Origin: Halomonas gemina
Lineage (GTDB): Bacteria > Pseudomonadota > Gammaproteobacteria > Pseudomonadales > Halomonadaceae
Assembly (NCBI RefSeq): GCF_023554995.1
Contig: NZ_JAMJPK010000006.1
Span: forward strand, 186,001-250,000
Direction of reading: 5' to 3'
Length of the DNA: 64,000 nucleotides
Part shown: positions 46,783-55,518 of the stretch, in pieces
Layout of the letters: each line of letters starts with the position of its first letter
How positions within the stretch are numbered: position 1 is the first letter of the stretch
Made by a program: the position numbers and the translations under genes
Notes under the pieces: generated by a model
Told to the model about the DNA's origin: nothing
The model's database searches: none
Seen by the model: only the letters and a program-made list of their open reading frames with translations

Positions 46783-46814
46783 GCAGGCCGCCGCCCCATC
46801 GGGCGGCGGCCTGC
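46783..46814 (+). terminator. Hairpin between phoU and cysZ
   Basis: Perfect 14-bp arms GCAGGCCGCCGCCC (46783-46796) and GGGCGGCGGCCTGC (46801-46814) with loop CATC lie near the end of the 250-bp phoU-cysZ gap. No T-run follows, and the cysZ ribosome-binding site (TGAGGACG) starts about 10 bases later. It may end pst-phoU transcription or regulate cysZ. Confidence 0.55.
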
Positions 46815-46837
46815 TGCGTGACATGAGGACGTGACGG

Positions 46838-47590
46838 ATGCTCGATGCCTTGACGGCGCTGACCCGCGGGACCCGCCTGGTCTACTCCCGCGGCCTGCGG
46901 CGCTACGTGTTCCTGCCGATACTGGTCAACCTGCTGGTCTATACGGCCATGCTCTGGTACGTGCTGGGCCACTTCGGCGGCTGGCTGGATGGCTGGATGG
47001 CCATGGTCCCCGGCTGGCTGGACTGGCTCTCCTGGCTGATCTGGCCGCTCTTCGTGGTCAGCCTGGTGCTGATCGTCTTCTTCACCTTCACCCTGGTGAC
47101 CCACCTGATCGCCGCGCCCTTCTACGGCTTCCTGGCCGCCCGGGTGGAGGTGGAGGCGACCGGGCGCCCCCCGCTGGACGACCGCGGCCTGGCGAAGACG
47201 GCGGTGGATGCCATGGGGCGCGAGCTGGTCAAGCTGGGCTATATCCTGCCGCGCATGGCGCTGCTCTTCGTGCTCAGCTGGATCCCGGTGCTCAACCTGG
47301 TGGCGCCGCTGCTGTGGGCGGCCTTCTCGGCCTGGATCATGGCGATCACCTACCTCGACTACCCCATGGACAACAACAAGGTCAGCTTCCGCGACATGCG
47401 GCGCCGGCTGAGGGCGCGCTGGTGGCCGACCCTCACCTACGGCGGCTGGGTGACCCTGATTACCTGGATCCCCCTGGCCAACCTCTTCCTGCTGCCCGGC
47501 GCCGTGGCCGCGGCGGTGCTGATGTGGGAGCGCCATTACCGCGGCATCGAGGCCGACGTGGCGCCCGGCGGGCCGCCTCAGGCGCGCTGA
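46838..47590 (+). CDS. cysZ: Sulfate uptake protein CysZ (EI24 family)
   Basis: The 250-residue membrane protein has about four hydrophobic helices. MLDALTALTRGTRLVYSRGLRRYVFLPILVNLLVY is the conserved amphipathic entry. FTLVTHLIAAPFYGFLAARVE, ISWIPVLNLVAPLLW-like LSWIPVLNLVAPLLWAAFSAWIM and DYPMDNNKVSFRDMRR are family blocks. CysZ carries sulfate for cysteine synthesis. Its last 13 bases overlap the end of the convergent phoR. Confidence 0.9.
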   Translation: MLDALTALTRGTRLVYSRGLRRYVFLPILVNLLVYTAMLWYVLGHFGGWLDGWMAMVPGWLDWLSWLIWPLFVVSLVLIVFFTFTLVTHLIAAPFYGFLAARVEVEATGRPPLDDRGLAKTAVDAMGRELVKLGYILPRMALLFVLSWIPVLNLVAPLLWAAFSAWIMAITYLDYPMDNNKVSFRDMRRRLRARWWPTLTYGGWVTLITWIPLANLFLLPGAVAAAVLMWERHYRGIEADVAPGGPPQAR

Positions 47591-48891
47591 GCGCTCTCGG
47601 CCGTCTCGCGCAGGCGCTCGGCGGGGAAGAGGCAGCGGAAGGTGGCGCCGCGGCCGGGGTGGGAGTCGATCTCCAGCCGGGCATCGTGGCGCAGCAGCAC
47701 GTGCTTGACGATGGCGAGCCCCAGGCCGGTGCCGCCGGTGGCGGTGCTGCGCCCCTTGTCGACCCGGTAGAAGCGCTCTGTCAGGCGCGGGATATGCACC
47801 GGGTCGATGCCTTCACCGTCGTCCTCCACCTCCAGGCAGGCGCCCTCGCCATGGGGGCGCCAGCGCAGCACGATATGGCGCCCCTCCCCGGCATAGCGCA
47901 CGGCATTGAAGGCCAGATTGGAGAGCGCACTGCGGATCTCCTGCTCGCTGCCGACCAGGAGGCGGGACTCCTCGACCTCCACCGCGATCGACTGGCGACC
48001 GGCGGAGAGCGCCGCGGCGTCGCTCTGCACGGCCGCGAGCAGCGTGTCCATCGCCAGCGGGGCGTCATCGCGCCCGCCCCGGTCGATCTCCAGCCGCGAC
48101 AGCAGCAGCAGGTCGTTGACCAGGTTCTGCATGCGGTCGGTCTGGGCCTTCATCTGCGACAGGCTGCGGCCCAGTCGCGGCGGCAGCTGGCCGGCCATGT
48201 CGCCATAGGTCTCCAGGTAGCCGGCCAGCACGGTCAGCGGAGTGCGCAGCTCGTGGGAGACGTTGGCCACGAAGTCCCGACGCATCTGCTCCAGGCGATG
48301 CAGCCGGGTGATGTCCCGGGCCATCACCAGGCGCTCGTCGTCGCCGTAGAGGGTGATCTGGAACTGCAGGATCAGTCTCTCGTCGATGGGTGAGGGCAGG
48401 GTCAGCGGCTCGCGATAGTCGCGGCCATGGAAGTAATCGACGAAGCGCGGGTCACGCAGCAGGTTGGTGATGTGCTGGCCGCGGTCGAGCTGGGGCTTGA
48501 GGCCGAGCATCCGCTCGGCGGCGCTGTTCCACCACTCCAGGTCGCCGTGGCGGTCGAGCATCACCACGCTGTCGCGCATCGCCTCGGAGGACTCCTGGAT
48601 GCGCTGCAGCGTGGCCCGCAGCCGCTGCTGGGTGAGGCGCTGGCTCTTCTGGTAGCGGTAGAGGCGGTCGAACAGCTCGCCCCACAGGCCGCTGGCGGCG
48701 GGGGGCTCCTCCTGGGGGCGCAGGGTGAGCCACTGGTAGAGGGCATGCAGCTGGCGCAGGTGGAAGGCCAGGCATAGCAGCAGGCCGGCGGCGATGCCGG
48801 CCACCGTGGCGGAGAGGGGCCAGCCGACCAGGGCCCCGATGGCGACCAGGGTCGCCAGTCGCCAGAACTCGCGTCGCCAGAGCCGCCCCAC
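47578..48891 (-). CDS. phoR: Phosphate regulon sensor kinase PhoR
   Basis: The 437-residue membrane kinase has two N-terminal hydrophobic helices (about 11-42), a linker, and a PAS domain (about 100-195, SVVMLDRHGDLEWWNSAAERML). The HisKA domain carries the phospho-accepting His213 in FVANVSHELRTPLTVLAGYLE. The ATPase domain has LSNLAFNAVRYAGEG (N box), DDGEGIDPVHIPRLTERFYRVD and GGTGLGLAIVKHVLLRH. The start is GTG at 48891, one base after the phoB stop, with AAGGG five bases upstream. Upstream starts would overlap phoB. Confidence 0.95.
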   Translation of the reverse strand: MGRLWRREFWRLATLVAIGALVGWPLSATVAGIAAGLLLCLAFHLRQLHALYQWLTLRPQEEPPAASGLWGELFDRLYRYQKSQRLTQQRLRATLQRIQESSEAMRDSVVMLDRHGDLEWWNSAAERMLGLKPQLDRGQHITNLLRDPRFVDYFHGRDYREPLTLPSPIDERLILQFQITLYGDDERLVMARDITRLHRLEQMRRDFVANVSHELRTPLTVLAGYLETYGDMAGQLPPRLGRSLSQMKAQTDRMQNLVNDLLLLSRLEIDRGGRDDAPLAMDTLLAAVQSDAAALSAGRQSIAVEVEESRLLVGSEQEIRSALSNLAFNAVRYAGEGRHIVLRWRPHGEGACLEVEDDGEGIDPVHIPRLTERFYRVDKGRSTATGGTGLGLAIVKHVLLRHDARLEIDSHPGRGATFRCLFPAERLRETAESAQRA

Positions 48892-48892
48892 G

Positions 48893-49582
48893 TCAGCCCT
48901 TGGCGGAGAACCGGTAGCCGGTGCCACGCACGGTCTGGATCAGCTGGTGATGGGGTTCGCCCAGCGCCTTGCGCAGGCGGCGGATATGCACGTCCACGGT
49001 ACGCTCCTCGACATAGACATTGCCGCCCCACACCTGGTCGAGCAGCTGCCCGCGGGTGTAGGCGCGCTCCTGGTGGGTCATGAAGAACTGCAGCAGGCGG
49101 TACTCGGTGGGCCCCATCTCCAGCGAGCGGCCATCGACGCTGACCCGGTGGCTGACCGGGTCGAGCAGCAGCCCGCCGACCTCCACCGGGTCCTCGATGC
49201 CCCGCGGCGTGGCACGGCGCAGCACCGCCTTGAGGCGCGCCACCAGCTCCCGCGGCGAGAAGGGCTTGGTGATGTAGTCGTCGGCCCCGGCCTCGAGCCC
49301 CTGGATCTTGTTGTCCTCCTCGCCCTTGGCGGTGAGCATGATGATCGGCAGCTCGGCGGTGGCCTCCTCGCGCTTGAGGCGACGGGCTAGCTCGATGCCG
49401 CTGGTCCCGGGCATCATCCAGTCGAGCAGCACCAGGTCGGGCTGGTGGTCGACCACCATGGCGTGGGCATCCTGGGCATTGTCCGCCTCGAGGACGCGAT
49501 AGTCGGCCATCTCCAGCGCCACCGCGATCATCTCGCGGATCGGCGCCTCATCATCGACGATCAGTACGGTCTTGGCGGTCAT
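48893..49582 (-). CDS. phoB: Phosphate regulon response regulator PhoB
   Basis: The 229-residue regulator has a receiver domain with the acidic pocket VDDE at 9-12, phospho-acceptor Asp54 ([10 protein letters not shown]) and the switch Lys in [18 protein letters not shown]. The C-terminal winged helix ([31 protein letters not shown]) binds Pho boxes. The promoter side carries two Pho-box-like sequences, so it is probably self-activating. It is co-transcribed with phoR, one base apart. Confidence 0.97.
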   Translation of the reverse strand: MTAKTVLIVDDEAPIREMIAVALEMADYRVLEADNAQDAHAMVVDHQPDLVLLDWMMPGTSGIELARRLKREEATAELPIIMLTAKGEEDNKIQGLEAGADDYITKPFSPRELVARLKAVLRRATPRGIEDPVEVGGLLLDPVSHRVSVDGRSLEMGPTEYRLLQFFMTHQERAYTRGQLLDQVWGGNVYVEERTVDVHIRRLRKALGEPHHQLIQTVRGTGYRFSAKG

Positions 49583-49600
49583 CCCGGAGCCTCGTGGTCA

Positions 49601-49651
49601 ATGACAGATCGATGACGATGACAGCACGTCATGATGACAATAGCGTGACAG
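49601..49651 (-). promoter_or_regulatory. Pho boxes upstream of phoBR
   Basis: Read on the minus strand, CTGTCACGCTATTGTCAT (49651-49634) has two half-sites 11 bp apart, and a nearer pair TCGTCATCGATCTGTCAT occupies 49618-49601. A further CTGTCAT is at 49624-49618. This fits autoregulation of phoB by PhoB. Confidence 0.8.
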
Positions 49652-49669
49652 CTCCTGCCTGTCGCTCTA

Positions 49670-50566
49670 TCAGCCGCCGTTCACCGCCGGCCACAGGGAG
49701 AGCGCGATGCCGGCGAAGACCAGCAGGCCCGACCAGTGGTTGTTGAGGAAGGCCTGGAAGCAGCGGTCCCGGTCCCGCTCGCGGATCAGGAACTGCTGGT
49801 GCACGAAGGTCGCCGCCATGGCGGCCAGCCCCAGCCAGAAGAAGCCCCCCAGCGCCAGCAGTCCGCCGGCCCAGGCCAGCAGCCCCAGGGTCAGGCCCTG
49901 CAGCAGGCCGATCATCAGCCGGTCGGCGCGGCCGAACAGCACCGCGGTGGACTTGATGCCGATCTTCAGGTCGTCGTCGCGGTCGACCATGGCGTACTCG
50001 GTGTCGTAGGCCACCGTCCAGGCCACGTTGGCGGCGAACAGCAGCCAGGCCACCGGGGGCAGCGTGCCCAGCACAGCACCGAAGGCCATGGGGATCGCCC
50101 AGGAGAAGGCCGCGCCGAGGAAGGCCTGGGGCAGATGGGTGTAGCGCTTCATGAAGGGGTAGATGAAGGCCAGGATCACCCCCACCACCGAGAGCATCAC
50201 CGTGAAGAGGTTGGTGAACCAGACCAGCACGAAGGCGGCCATCACCAGCATCAGGAACAGCGCCTGGGCCTCGCCCTCGCTGATCCGCCCGGTGGCCAGG
50301 GGGCGGTTTCGGGTGCGCTTGACGTGGCCGTCGAAGTGGCGGTCGGCGTAGTCGTTGACCACGCAGCCGGCGGCACGCATCAGGTAGACCCCGGCGACGA
50401 AGATCAGCAGCACCTTGCGGCCGGGTATGCCCTCGGCGGCGACCCACAGGGCCCAGAGGGTGGGCCACATCAGCAGCCAGGTGCCGATGGGGCGGTCCAG
50501 CCTCGTCAGGTGCAGGAAGTCGGGCACCCGGGCCAGGCCCCTGGGGTGCATCAGGGATCGGTCCAT
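49670..50566 (-). CDS. ubiA: 4-hydroxybenzoate polyprenyltransferase UbiA
   Basis: The 298-residue membrane enzyme prenylates 4-hydroxybenzoate in ubiquinone synthesis. The first aspartate-rich motif is [21 protein letters not shown] and the second is [20 protein letters not shown], both metal/diphosphate sites. [20 protein letters not shown] is the family N-terminus, and about eight helices are visible. ATG 50566 is chosen because upstream frames lack family similarity. It follows ubiC by 37 bp in the leftward operon ubiC-ubiA. Confidence 0.95.
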   Translation of the reverse strand: MDRSLMHPRGLARVPDFLHLTRLDRPIGTWLLMWPTLWALWVAAEGIPGRKVLLIFVAGVYLMRAAGCVVNDYADRHFDGHVKRTRNRPLATGRISEGEAQALFLMLVMAAFVLVWFTNLFTVMLSVVGVILAFIYPFMKRYTHLPQAFLGAAFSWAIPMAFGAVLGTLPPVAWLLFAANVAWTVAYDTEYAMVDRDDDLKIGIKSTAVLFGRADRLMIGLLQGLTLGLLAWAGGLLALGGFFWLGLAAMAATFVHQQFLIRERDRDRCFQAFLNNHWSGLLVFAGIALSLWPAVNGG

Positions 50567-50603
50567 CTCGTCCTCGTCATATCCAGTTAGGCTGCACGGG
50601 AGC

Positions 50604-51140
50604 CTAGCGCGAAGGCAGCCCGAGGTCATCCGCCATGCGGTCGAGGAAGAACTCCTGGACCAGCACGGCGAAGCGCCGGTGGCGGAACAGCGAGCGGCGC
50701 GCCCAGGGGCCCGAGGCGGCATGGAAGGGGGCCGGGTCGGCACTGACCTCGAGGGGGCCGCGCTCAAGGTCCGGCTGGCGGAACAGCCAGCTGCCGAGCG
50801 AGCGTTCGCCCAGGCGGTCGAGCCGCTGGCCGTGCAGCCCGGAGAGCGGCACCACCGAGCGGGCGACCACCCAGGGGCGCTCGTCCAGGCACAGTGCCAC
50901 CTCGCGCAGCCAGGCATGGCGGGCCGGTGGCAGGCCCAGGGCCAGCGCCTCGTCGCGACGCGGCCGACCGAGGCGCTGGTCCAGCAGCCGGACCCGGAAG
51001 GCCCGCTGTCCGCCGGCGCTGACCAGCCTTGCGGTGAGCGAGTCGCGGGAGGCGACCCACTGCCACCAGGCGGCGCTCATGGCAGGGCGTGCCGCCGCCA
51101 GGGGGCGCCAGCGGGGATCGCTTCCCGGGCCGTTGCTCAC
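50604..51140 (-). CDS. ubiC: Chorismate pyruvate-lyase UbiC
   Basis: The 178-residue enzyme turns chorismate into 4-hydroxybenzoate and pyruvate, supplying UbiA. Recognisable parts are [43 protein letters not shown] (with the active-site arginine) and [22 protein letters not shown] with its product-binding glutamate. Sequence conservation in UbiC is modest, but the ubiA neighbour and the length make the call firm. The start might instead be the internal Met21. Confidence 0.9.
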   Translation of the reverse strand: MSNGPGSDPRWRPLAAARPAMSAAWWQWVASRDSLTARLVSAGGQRAFRVRLLDQRLGRPRRDEALALGLPPARHAWLREVALCLDERPWVVARSVVPLSGLHGQRLDRLGERSLGSWLFRQPDLERGPLEVSADPAPFHAASGPWARRSLFRHRRFAVLVQEFFLDRMADDLGLPSR

Positions 51141-51253
51141 CGTCTCTCTCCGCGTCGATTTCGGGGGCGGCTAGTGTACCATGGCGAATTTGAACTCTTA
51201 TGGTGGCCGGCCGCCATCACCTGATCTCGACGGCCCCTGCAGGAAGGATTGCC

Positions 51254-52414
51254 ATGGCTGCACCCCTGACCATCATCGGCTCCGGCATGGCGGGCCTGGG
51301 CCTGCTGCGCCAGCTGCGCGCGCAGGACCCGACGCGACCGGTGACGCTGATCACCGCCGACAGCGGCGATGACTATTCCAAGCCGCTGCTCTCCACCGGG
51401 TTCGCCAAGCGCCTGCCGCCGCAGCGCCTGGCGGCACGTTCGGCCCTGGAGGTTGCCGACGACCTCGGCGTCGTGGTGCGCACCCACACGCGGGTGGAGG
51501 CCATCGACCCGGTGGAGCGCACCCTGACCCTCGGCACCGAGACCCTGCCCTGGAGCGAGCTGGTGCTGGCCACCGGCGCCTCCCCGGTGCACCCCTTCGC
51601 GGTGCCCGACGCCGTGGCCGACCGGGTGTTCAGCATCAATGACCTGGACGACTACCGCGCCTTCCATGCGGCCCTGGAGGCGCTGGGCCGGCCGGCGCGC
51701 GTGGCGGTCATCGGCATGGGCCTGGTGGGTTGCGAGTTCGCCAACGACCTCACCGCCGGCGGCCACGCCGTCGAGCTGGTCGCCCCGGAGCCCGCGCCCC
51801 TGCCGCGCCTGGTGCCGGAGCCCCTGGGACGCGCCCTGGGCGAGGCCTTCCGGGAGGCCGGGATGGTGCTGCACAGCGGACGCCAGCTGGTGGCCCTGGG
51901 GGCCGAGGGTGCCTGTGTCGGCCTGGAACTGGACGGTGGCGCCTCGCTGGCGGCCGATCTGGTGCTGGTGGCCACGGGGCTGCGGCCGCGTAGCGTCCTG
52001 GCCGAGTCGGCCGGGCTCGAGGTCAGCGAGGCGGGCATCCACGCCGACCGGCACCTGGCCACCTCGGTGCCCGGCATCCATGCCCTGGGCGATGCGGCCT
52101 GCGTCGATGGCGTCAATGCCATGTACGTGCAGCCGCTGCTGGCCAGCGCCAGGGCCCTGGCCCGCACCCTGACCGGTACCCCCACCGCGGTGACCTATGG
52201 CCCCTGGCCGGTGCTGGTCAAGACCCCCCTGTTGCCGGTGGTGGCCCTTCCGCCGGCGCGTCCCCCGTCACGCTGGCGCCTCGAGGGGGAGGGCGGTGAC
52301 CTGACGGCCCTGGCCGAGGCCGAGGACGGACGTTTGATCGGATTTGCGTTGACAGGACGCTGCGTCCGTCGGAAAGTCGAACTGGCGCGAGCCGCGCCGC
52401 CGTTGCTAGGCTAG
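51254..52414 (+). CDS. rubB: FAD-dependent rubredoxin reductase-like protein
   Basis: The 386-residue pyridine nucleotide-disulfide-type reductase has an FAD motif GSGMAGLGLLRQLR near residue 9, the NAD(P)H motif VIGMGLVGCEFANDL near 155, and the FAD-closing IHALGDAACVDG near 276. It resembles rubredoxin-NAD+ reductases such as RubB/AlkT, which pass electrons to rubredoxin. Neighbour order (ubiC, this gene, HU) fits Pseudomonas, but the rubredoxin genes expected beside it are absent. ATG 51254 follows AGGAAGG. Confidence 0.8.
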   Translation: MAAPLTIIGSGMAGLGLLRQLRAQDPTRPVTLITADSGDDYSKPLLSTGFAKRLPPQRLAARSALEVADDLGVVVRTHTRVEAIDPVERTLTLGTETLPWSELVLATGASPVHPFAVPDAVADRVFSINDLDDYRAFHAALEALGRPARVAVIGMGLVGCEFANDLTAGGHAVELVAPEPAPLPRLVPEPLGRALGEAFREAGMVLHSGRQLVALGAEGACVGLELDGGASLAADLVLVATGLRPRSVLAESAGLEVSEAGIHADRHLATSVPGIHALGDAACVDGVNAMYVQPLLASARALARTLTGTPTAVTYGPWPVLVKTPLLPVVALPPARPPSRWRLEGEGGDLTALAEAEDGRLIGFALTGRCVRRKVELARAAPPLLG

Positions 52415-52636
52415 TCTCGTCTACGGCGGGGCCTGCCGCGGACAGCGAGCCGACAAAGCAGCGGCGTTGAGGACCGGTATCATCCGCATGTCGTTTCCCG
52501 AGATCTCCCCGTCTGTGGCACGAGGCCCCGGGATCGAGAGAGCCGGCATGCGCGTGATGCAGTACTCGTTCATCTGCCATAACAACACCGCCGGTGGTGA
52601 TCGCCGGCATCATGATGCCAATACCAGGAGGGCTGT

Positions 52637-52912
52637 ATGCGCAAGCCAGAACTCGCCGCGGCGATTGCCGAGCGTGCCGATCTTTCCAAGGACAAGGCGA
52701 GCCAGGTGCTCAACGTGATCCTCGACGAGATCACCGGTAGCGTTTCCCAGGGGCAGGACGTGACCCTGATCGGCTTCGGTACCTTCAGCGTGCGCGAGCG
52801 CGCCGCACGCACCGGCAAGAACCCCCAGACCGGCCAGCCGCTGACAATTCCGGCCAGCAAGACCGTCGCCTTCAAGCCGGGCAAGGGCCTCAAGGACGCC
52901 GTAGCGAAGTAA
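52637..52912 (+). CDS. HU-family DNA-binding protein
   Basis: The 91-residue nucleoid protein has the HU/IHF fold: helical base RKPELAAAIAERADLSKDKASQVLNVILDEI, the signature GFGTFSVRERAARTGKNPQTGQ, and the DNA-contacting arm with the intercalating proline in GKNPQTGQPLTIPASKTVAFKPGK. It begins RKPELAAAIA rather than the MNKTELID of HupB, matching the HU paralogue beside rubredoxin reductase in pseudomonads. It is probably a monocistronic gene, and the 222-bp gap upstream carries its promoter. Confidence 0.92.
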   Translation: MRKPELAAAIAERADLSKDKASQVLNVILDEITGSVSQGQDVTLIGFGTFSVRERAARTGKNPQTGQPLTIPASKTVAFKPGKGLKDAVAK

Positions 52913-52971
52913 GGCATTGCGGCCCGTTCCATGCGGGTCGCTCACTCGACATTCCCGGTGGCGGAGCCGAT

Positions 52972-53328
52972 ATGAAGCTGCGATTGATGCTGTGGCTGCT
53001 CGGGCTGATGCTCAAGCGAGCCCTGCGCCGCAAGGCGCGGTTCCGCGAACTGCTCGGCGAGATGCGTGGCCTCGACTGGGGCATCGCCACCGAGGACCTC
53101 TCCATCGCCCGCCACTACCGCATGTCGCCCCGCGGCATCCGCGCGGGCCGAGGCCTGCCGGTGGACCTCGACCTGGAACTGCGCTTCGAGGACGAGGCCA
53201 CGGCCATCAGGGTCCTCAAGAAGCCGACCCAGCAGGCCTTTCTCGACGGCATGATGGCCGGCAGCGTGCGCCTGGTCGGCGACTCCGGCGACCTGCAGAA
53301 GCTGCAGCGGCTGCTCAAGCATCTATAG
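52972..53328 (+). CDS. Small basic protein of unknown function (SCP2-like?)
   Basis: The 118-residue protein has a hydrophobic and basic N-terminus (KLRLMLWLLGLMLKRALRRKARFRE), which could attach it to membrane. A compact domain follows with alternating strands (GLPVDLDLELRFEDEATAIRVL) and ends in KKPTQQAFLDGMMAGSVRLVGDSGDL. The last part recalls SCP2 sterol-carrier-like folds, but I am not sure. A gene of similar size sits between HU and recG in Pseudomonas, suggesting a conserved gene. It ends six bases before a tandem repeat. Confidence 0.7.
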   Translation: MKLRLMLWLLGLMLKRALRRKARFRELLGEMRGLDWGIATEDLSIARHYRMSPRGIRAGRGLPVDLDLELRFEDEATAIRVLKKPTQQAFLDGMMAGSVRLVGDSGDLQKLQRLLKHL

Positions 53329-53334
53329 CTGAAA

Positions 53335-53415
53335 GCGCCGAGCGCCGAGCGCCGAGCGCCGAGCTACAAGTAAACCCCTTGTAGCTTGCCTCGGTGGCAT
53401 ACACTGCTTGGCCGC
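53335..53415. repeat. Heptamer repeat and dispersed module beside recG
   Basis: Four exact copies of GCGCCGA (53335-53362) lead into AGCTACAAG and AAACCCCTTGTAGCTTGCC, then GGCATACACTGCTTGGCC and GCTTGGCG. AGCTACAAG and CTTGTAGCT can pair as a hairpin. The order of words matches the module in front of uvrD, where the heptamer is TTGCCCC instead. The stretch lies between two convergent genes and ends at the recG stop. Confidence 0.7.
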
Positions 53416-53424
53416 TTGGCGCCG

Positions 53425-55518
53425 TCACACCTGCCCATAGCGCCCCGCTTCCTCGCCCAGCCAGCGGCGGATCAGCGGGCGGCTGGCCTGGGGATGCGCG
53501 TCGAGGAGCGCCTCGGCCAGGGGAGCCACGCGCTCCAGCAGGTCGGCGTCGCGCTCCAGGTCGGCGATCTTCATCTGCGCGAGCCCCGTCTGGCGGGTGC
53601 CCAGCACCTCGCCGGGGCCACGGATCTCCAGGTCCTTCTCGGCGATGCGAAAGCCGTCGGTGGTCTCGCGCATAACTGCCAGGCGCTCCCGGGAGTGGGC
53701 CGACAGCGGCGGGTGATAGAGCAGCACGCAGAAGCTCTCGACGGCGCCGCGACCTACCCGGCCGCGCAGCTGGTGGAGCTGGGAGAGGCCCAGGCGCTCC
53801 GGGTTCTCGATGATCATCAGGCTGGCATTGGGCACGTCGACCCCCACCTCGATCACCGTGGTGGCCACCAGCAGGTCCAGCTCGCCGGCCTTGAAGGCCT
53901 CCATCACCGCGGCCTTCTCACTGGCCTTCATGCGCCCGTGGACCAGGCCGATGGCCAGTTCCGGCAGGGTCTCGACGAGCTCGTCGCGGGTCGCCTCGGC
54001 GGCCTGGCACTCAAGGACTTCGGACTCCTCGATCAGGGTGCAGACCCAGTAGGCCTGGCGGCCCTCGGCGCAGGCGTGGCGGATGCGCGCCATCACTTCG
54101 GGGCGCCGCTCGTCGGGCATCACCACCGTCTTTACCGGGGTCCGGCCCGGGGGCAGCTCGTCGATCACTGAGACGTCCAGGTCGGCATAGGCGCTCATCG
54201 CCAGGGTGCGCGGGATCGGGGTGGCGGTCATCACCAGCTGGTGGGGGGTCAGGCCGCCGGCCTCGCCCTTCTCGCGCAGCGCCAGGCGCTGGTGGACGCC
54301 GAAACGGTGCTGCTCGTCGACGATCGCCAGGCCCAGGCGCTGGAAGTGGACGTCGCCCTGGAAGAGCGCATGGGTGCCCACCACCATGCGCGCCCGGCCA
54401 TCCTGGATGGCCGCCTTGGTATCCAGGCGCGCCTTGCCCTTGAGCTTGCCGGAGAGCCAGGCGACCTCGATGCCCAGCGGCTCGAACCAGGCGCTGAAGG
54501 TGCGATAGTGCTGCTCGGCCAGTATCTCGGTGGGGGCCATCATCGCCGCCTGGCAGTCGGCGGCGATGGCCGAGAGCGCCGCCATGGCGGCAACCACCGT
54601 CTTGCCCGAGCCCACGTCGCCCTGCACCAGCCGCAGCATGGGCACCTGGCGTGCCAGGTCGGCGGCGATCTCGTCGAGCACCCGGCGCTGGGCACCGGTC
54701 AGCGCGAAGGGCAGCTGGGTCAGGAAGCGGGCCTGCAGGCTGCGTCCGCCGGGCAGCGCCGGGGCGCCGTCCTCCTGGATGCGCTGGCGCACCTCCTGCA
54801 GGCTGAGCCGGTGGGCGAGCAGTTCCTCCAGGGCCAGGCGGCGCCGCGCCGGGTGCCGGCCGGCCGCCAGCTGCTCGGCGTCGGCCTCCGGCGGCGGGCG
54901 GTGCAGGGTGTCCAGGCAGTGGTGAAGCTCGGGCAGGTCGAAACGCTCGCGCAGGGACGCGGGAATGCCGTCGGGGAGGGCGTCCGGGGCAGCATCCAGG
55001 CGGGCCAGGGCCTGGTCGATCAGCGCCCGCAGGCGAGTCTGATGGAGGCCCTCGGTCGCCGGGTAGATGGGCGTCAGGTGGTCCTCCACCGGCGCCTCGC
55101 CGCTGGCCAGCAGGCGGTACTCCGGGTGATAGAGCTCCAGGCCGGTGGCGCCGGCACGGGCCTCGCCGAAGGCGCGCACCCGCACCCCAGGCTGGAACTG
55201 CTGCTGCTGTGCCGGGGAGAAGTGGAAGAAGCGCAGGCTGAGGATGCCGGAGCCGTCACGCAGGCGCACCAGCAGGCTGCGCCGACGGCCGCGCACTACC
55301 TCGCCGGCCACCACCTCGCCCTCCACCACGGCCTCGTGGCCCGCGCGCAGGGTGGCGATGGGGGTGATGCGGGTGCGGTCCTGGTAGCGCAGCGGCAGGT
55401 GGAACAGCAGGTCGCTGACTCGCTCGATGCCCAGCCGGGCCAGCTTGAGCGCCAGTGCCTCGCCGACGCCCTTGAGCTCCGTGACGGGCGCGTCAAGAGA
55501 ACTGATCTCAGTGCTCAT
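53425..55518 (-). CDS. recG: ATP-dependent DNA helicase RecG
   Basis: The 697-residue branched-DNA translocase reverses stalled forks. The N-terminal wedge domain contains the OB fold near 60-125. Helicase motifs: Walker A GDVGSGKT at 300-307, APTEILAEQHY, GTHALFQ, the DEQH box in IVDEQHRFGVHQR, TATPIPRTLAM, and in the second domain VGVDVPNASLMIIENPERLGLSQLHQLRGRVGR. Its length is close to E. coli RecG (693). Its ATG overlaps the oxyR stop, so oxyR-recG form an operon as in Pseudomonas. Confidence 0.96.
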   Translation of the reverse strand: MSTEISSLDAPVTELKGVGEALALKLARLGIERVSDLLFHLPLRYQDRTRITPIATLRAGHEAVVEGEVVAGEVVRGRRRSLLVRLRDGSGILSLRFFHFSPAQQQQFQPGVRVRAFGEARAGATGLELYHPEYRLLASGEAPVEDHLTPIYPATEGLHQTRLRALIDQALARLDAAPDALPDGIPASLRERFDLPELHHCLDTLHRPPPEADAEQLAAGRHPARRRLALEELLAHRLSLQEVRQRIQEDGAPALPGGRSLQARFLTQLPFALTGAQRRVLDEIAADLARQVPMLRLVQGDVGSGKTVVAAMAALSAIAADCQAAMMAPTEILAEQHYRTFSAWFEPLGIEVAWLSGKLKGKARLDTKAAIQDGRARMVVGTHALFQGDVHFQRLGLAIVDEQHRFGVHQRLALREKGEAGGLTPHQLVMTATPIPRTLAMSAYADLDVSVIDELPPGRTPVKTVVMPDERRPEVMARIRHACAEGRQAYWVCTLIEESEVLECQAAEATRDELVETLPELAIGLVHGRMKASEKAAVMEAFKAGELDLLVATTVIEVGVDVPNASLMIIENPERLGLSQLHQLRGRVGRGAVESFCVLLYHPPLSAHSRERLAVMRETTDGFRIAEKDLEIRGPGEVLGTRQTGLAQMKIADLERDADLLERVAPLAEALLDAHPQASRPLIRRWLGEEAGRYGQV

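Noticed and set aside
51181..51372. Short frame starting MANLNSYGG upstream of the rubredoxin reductase as a rubredoxin
   Set aside because: It lacks the paired CxxC motifs and overlaps the reductase gene in another frame.
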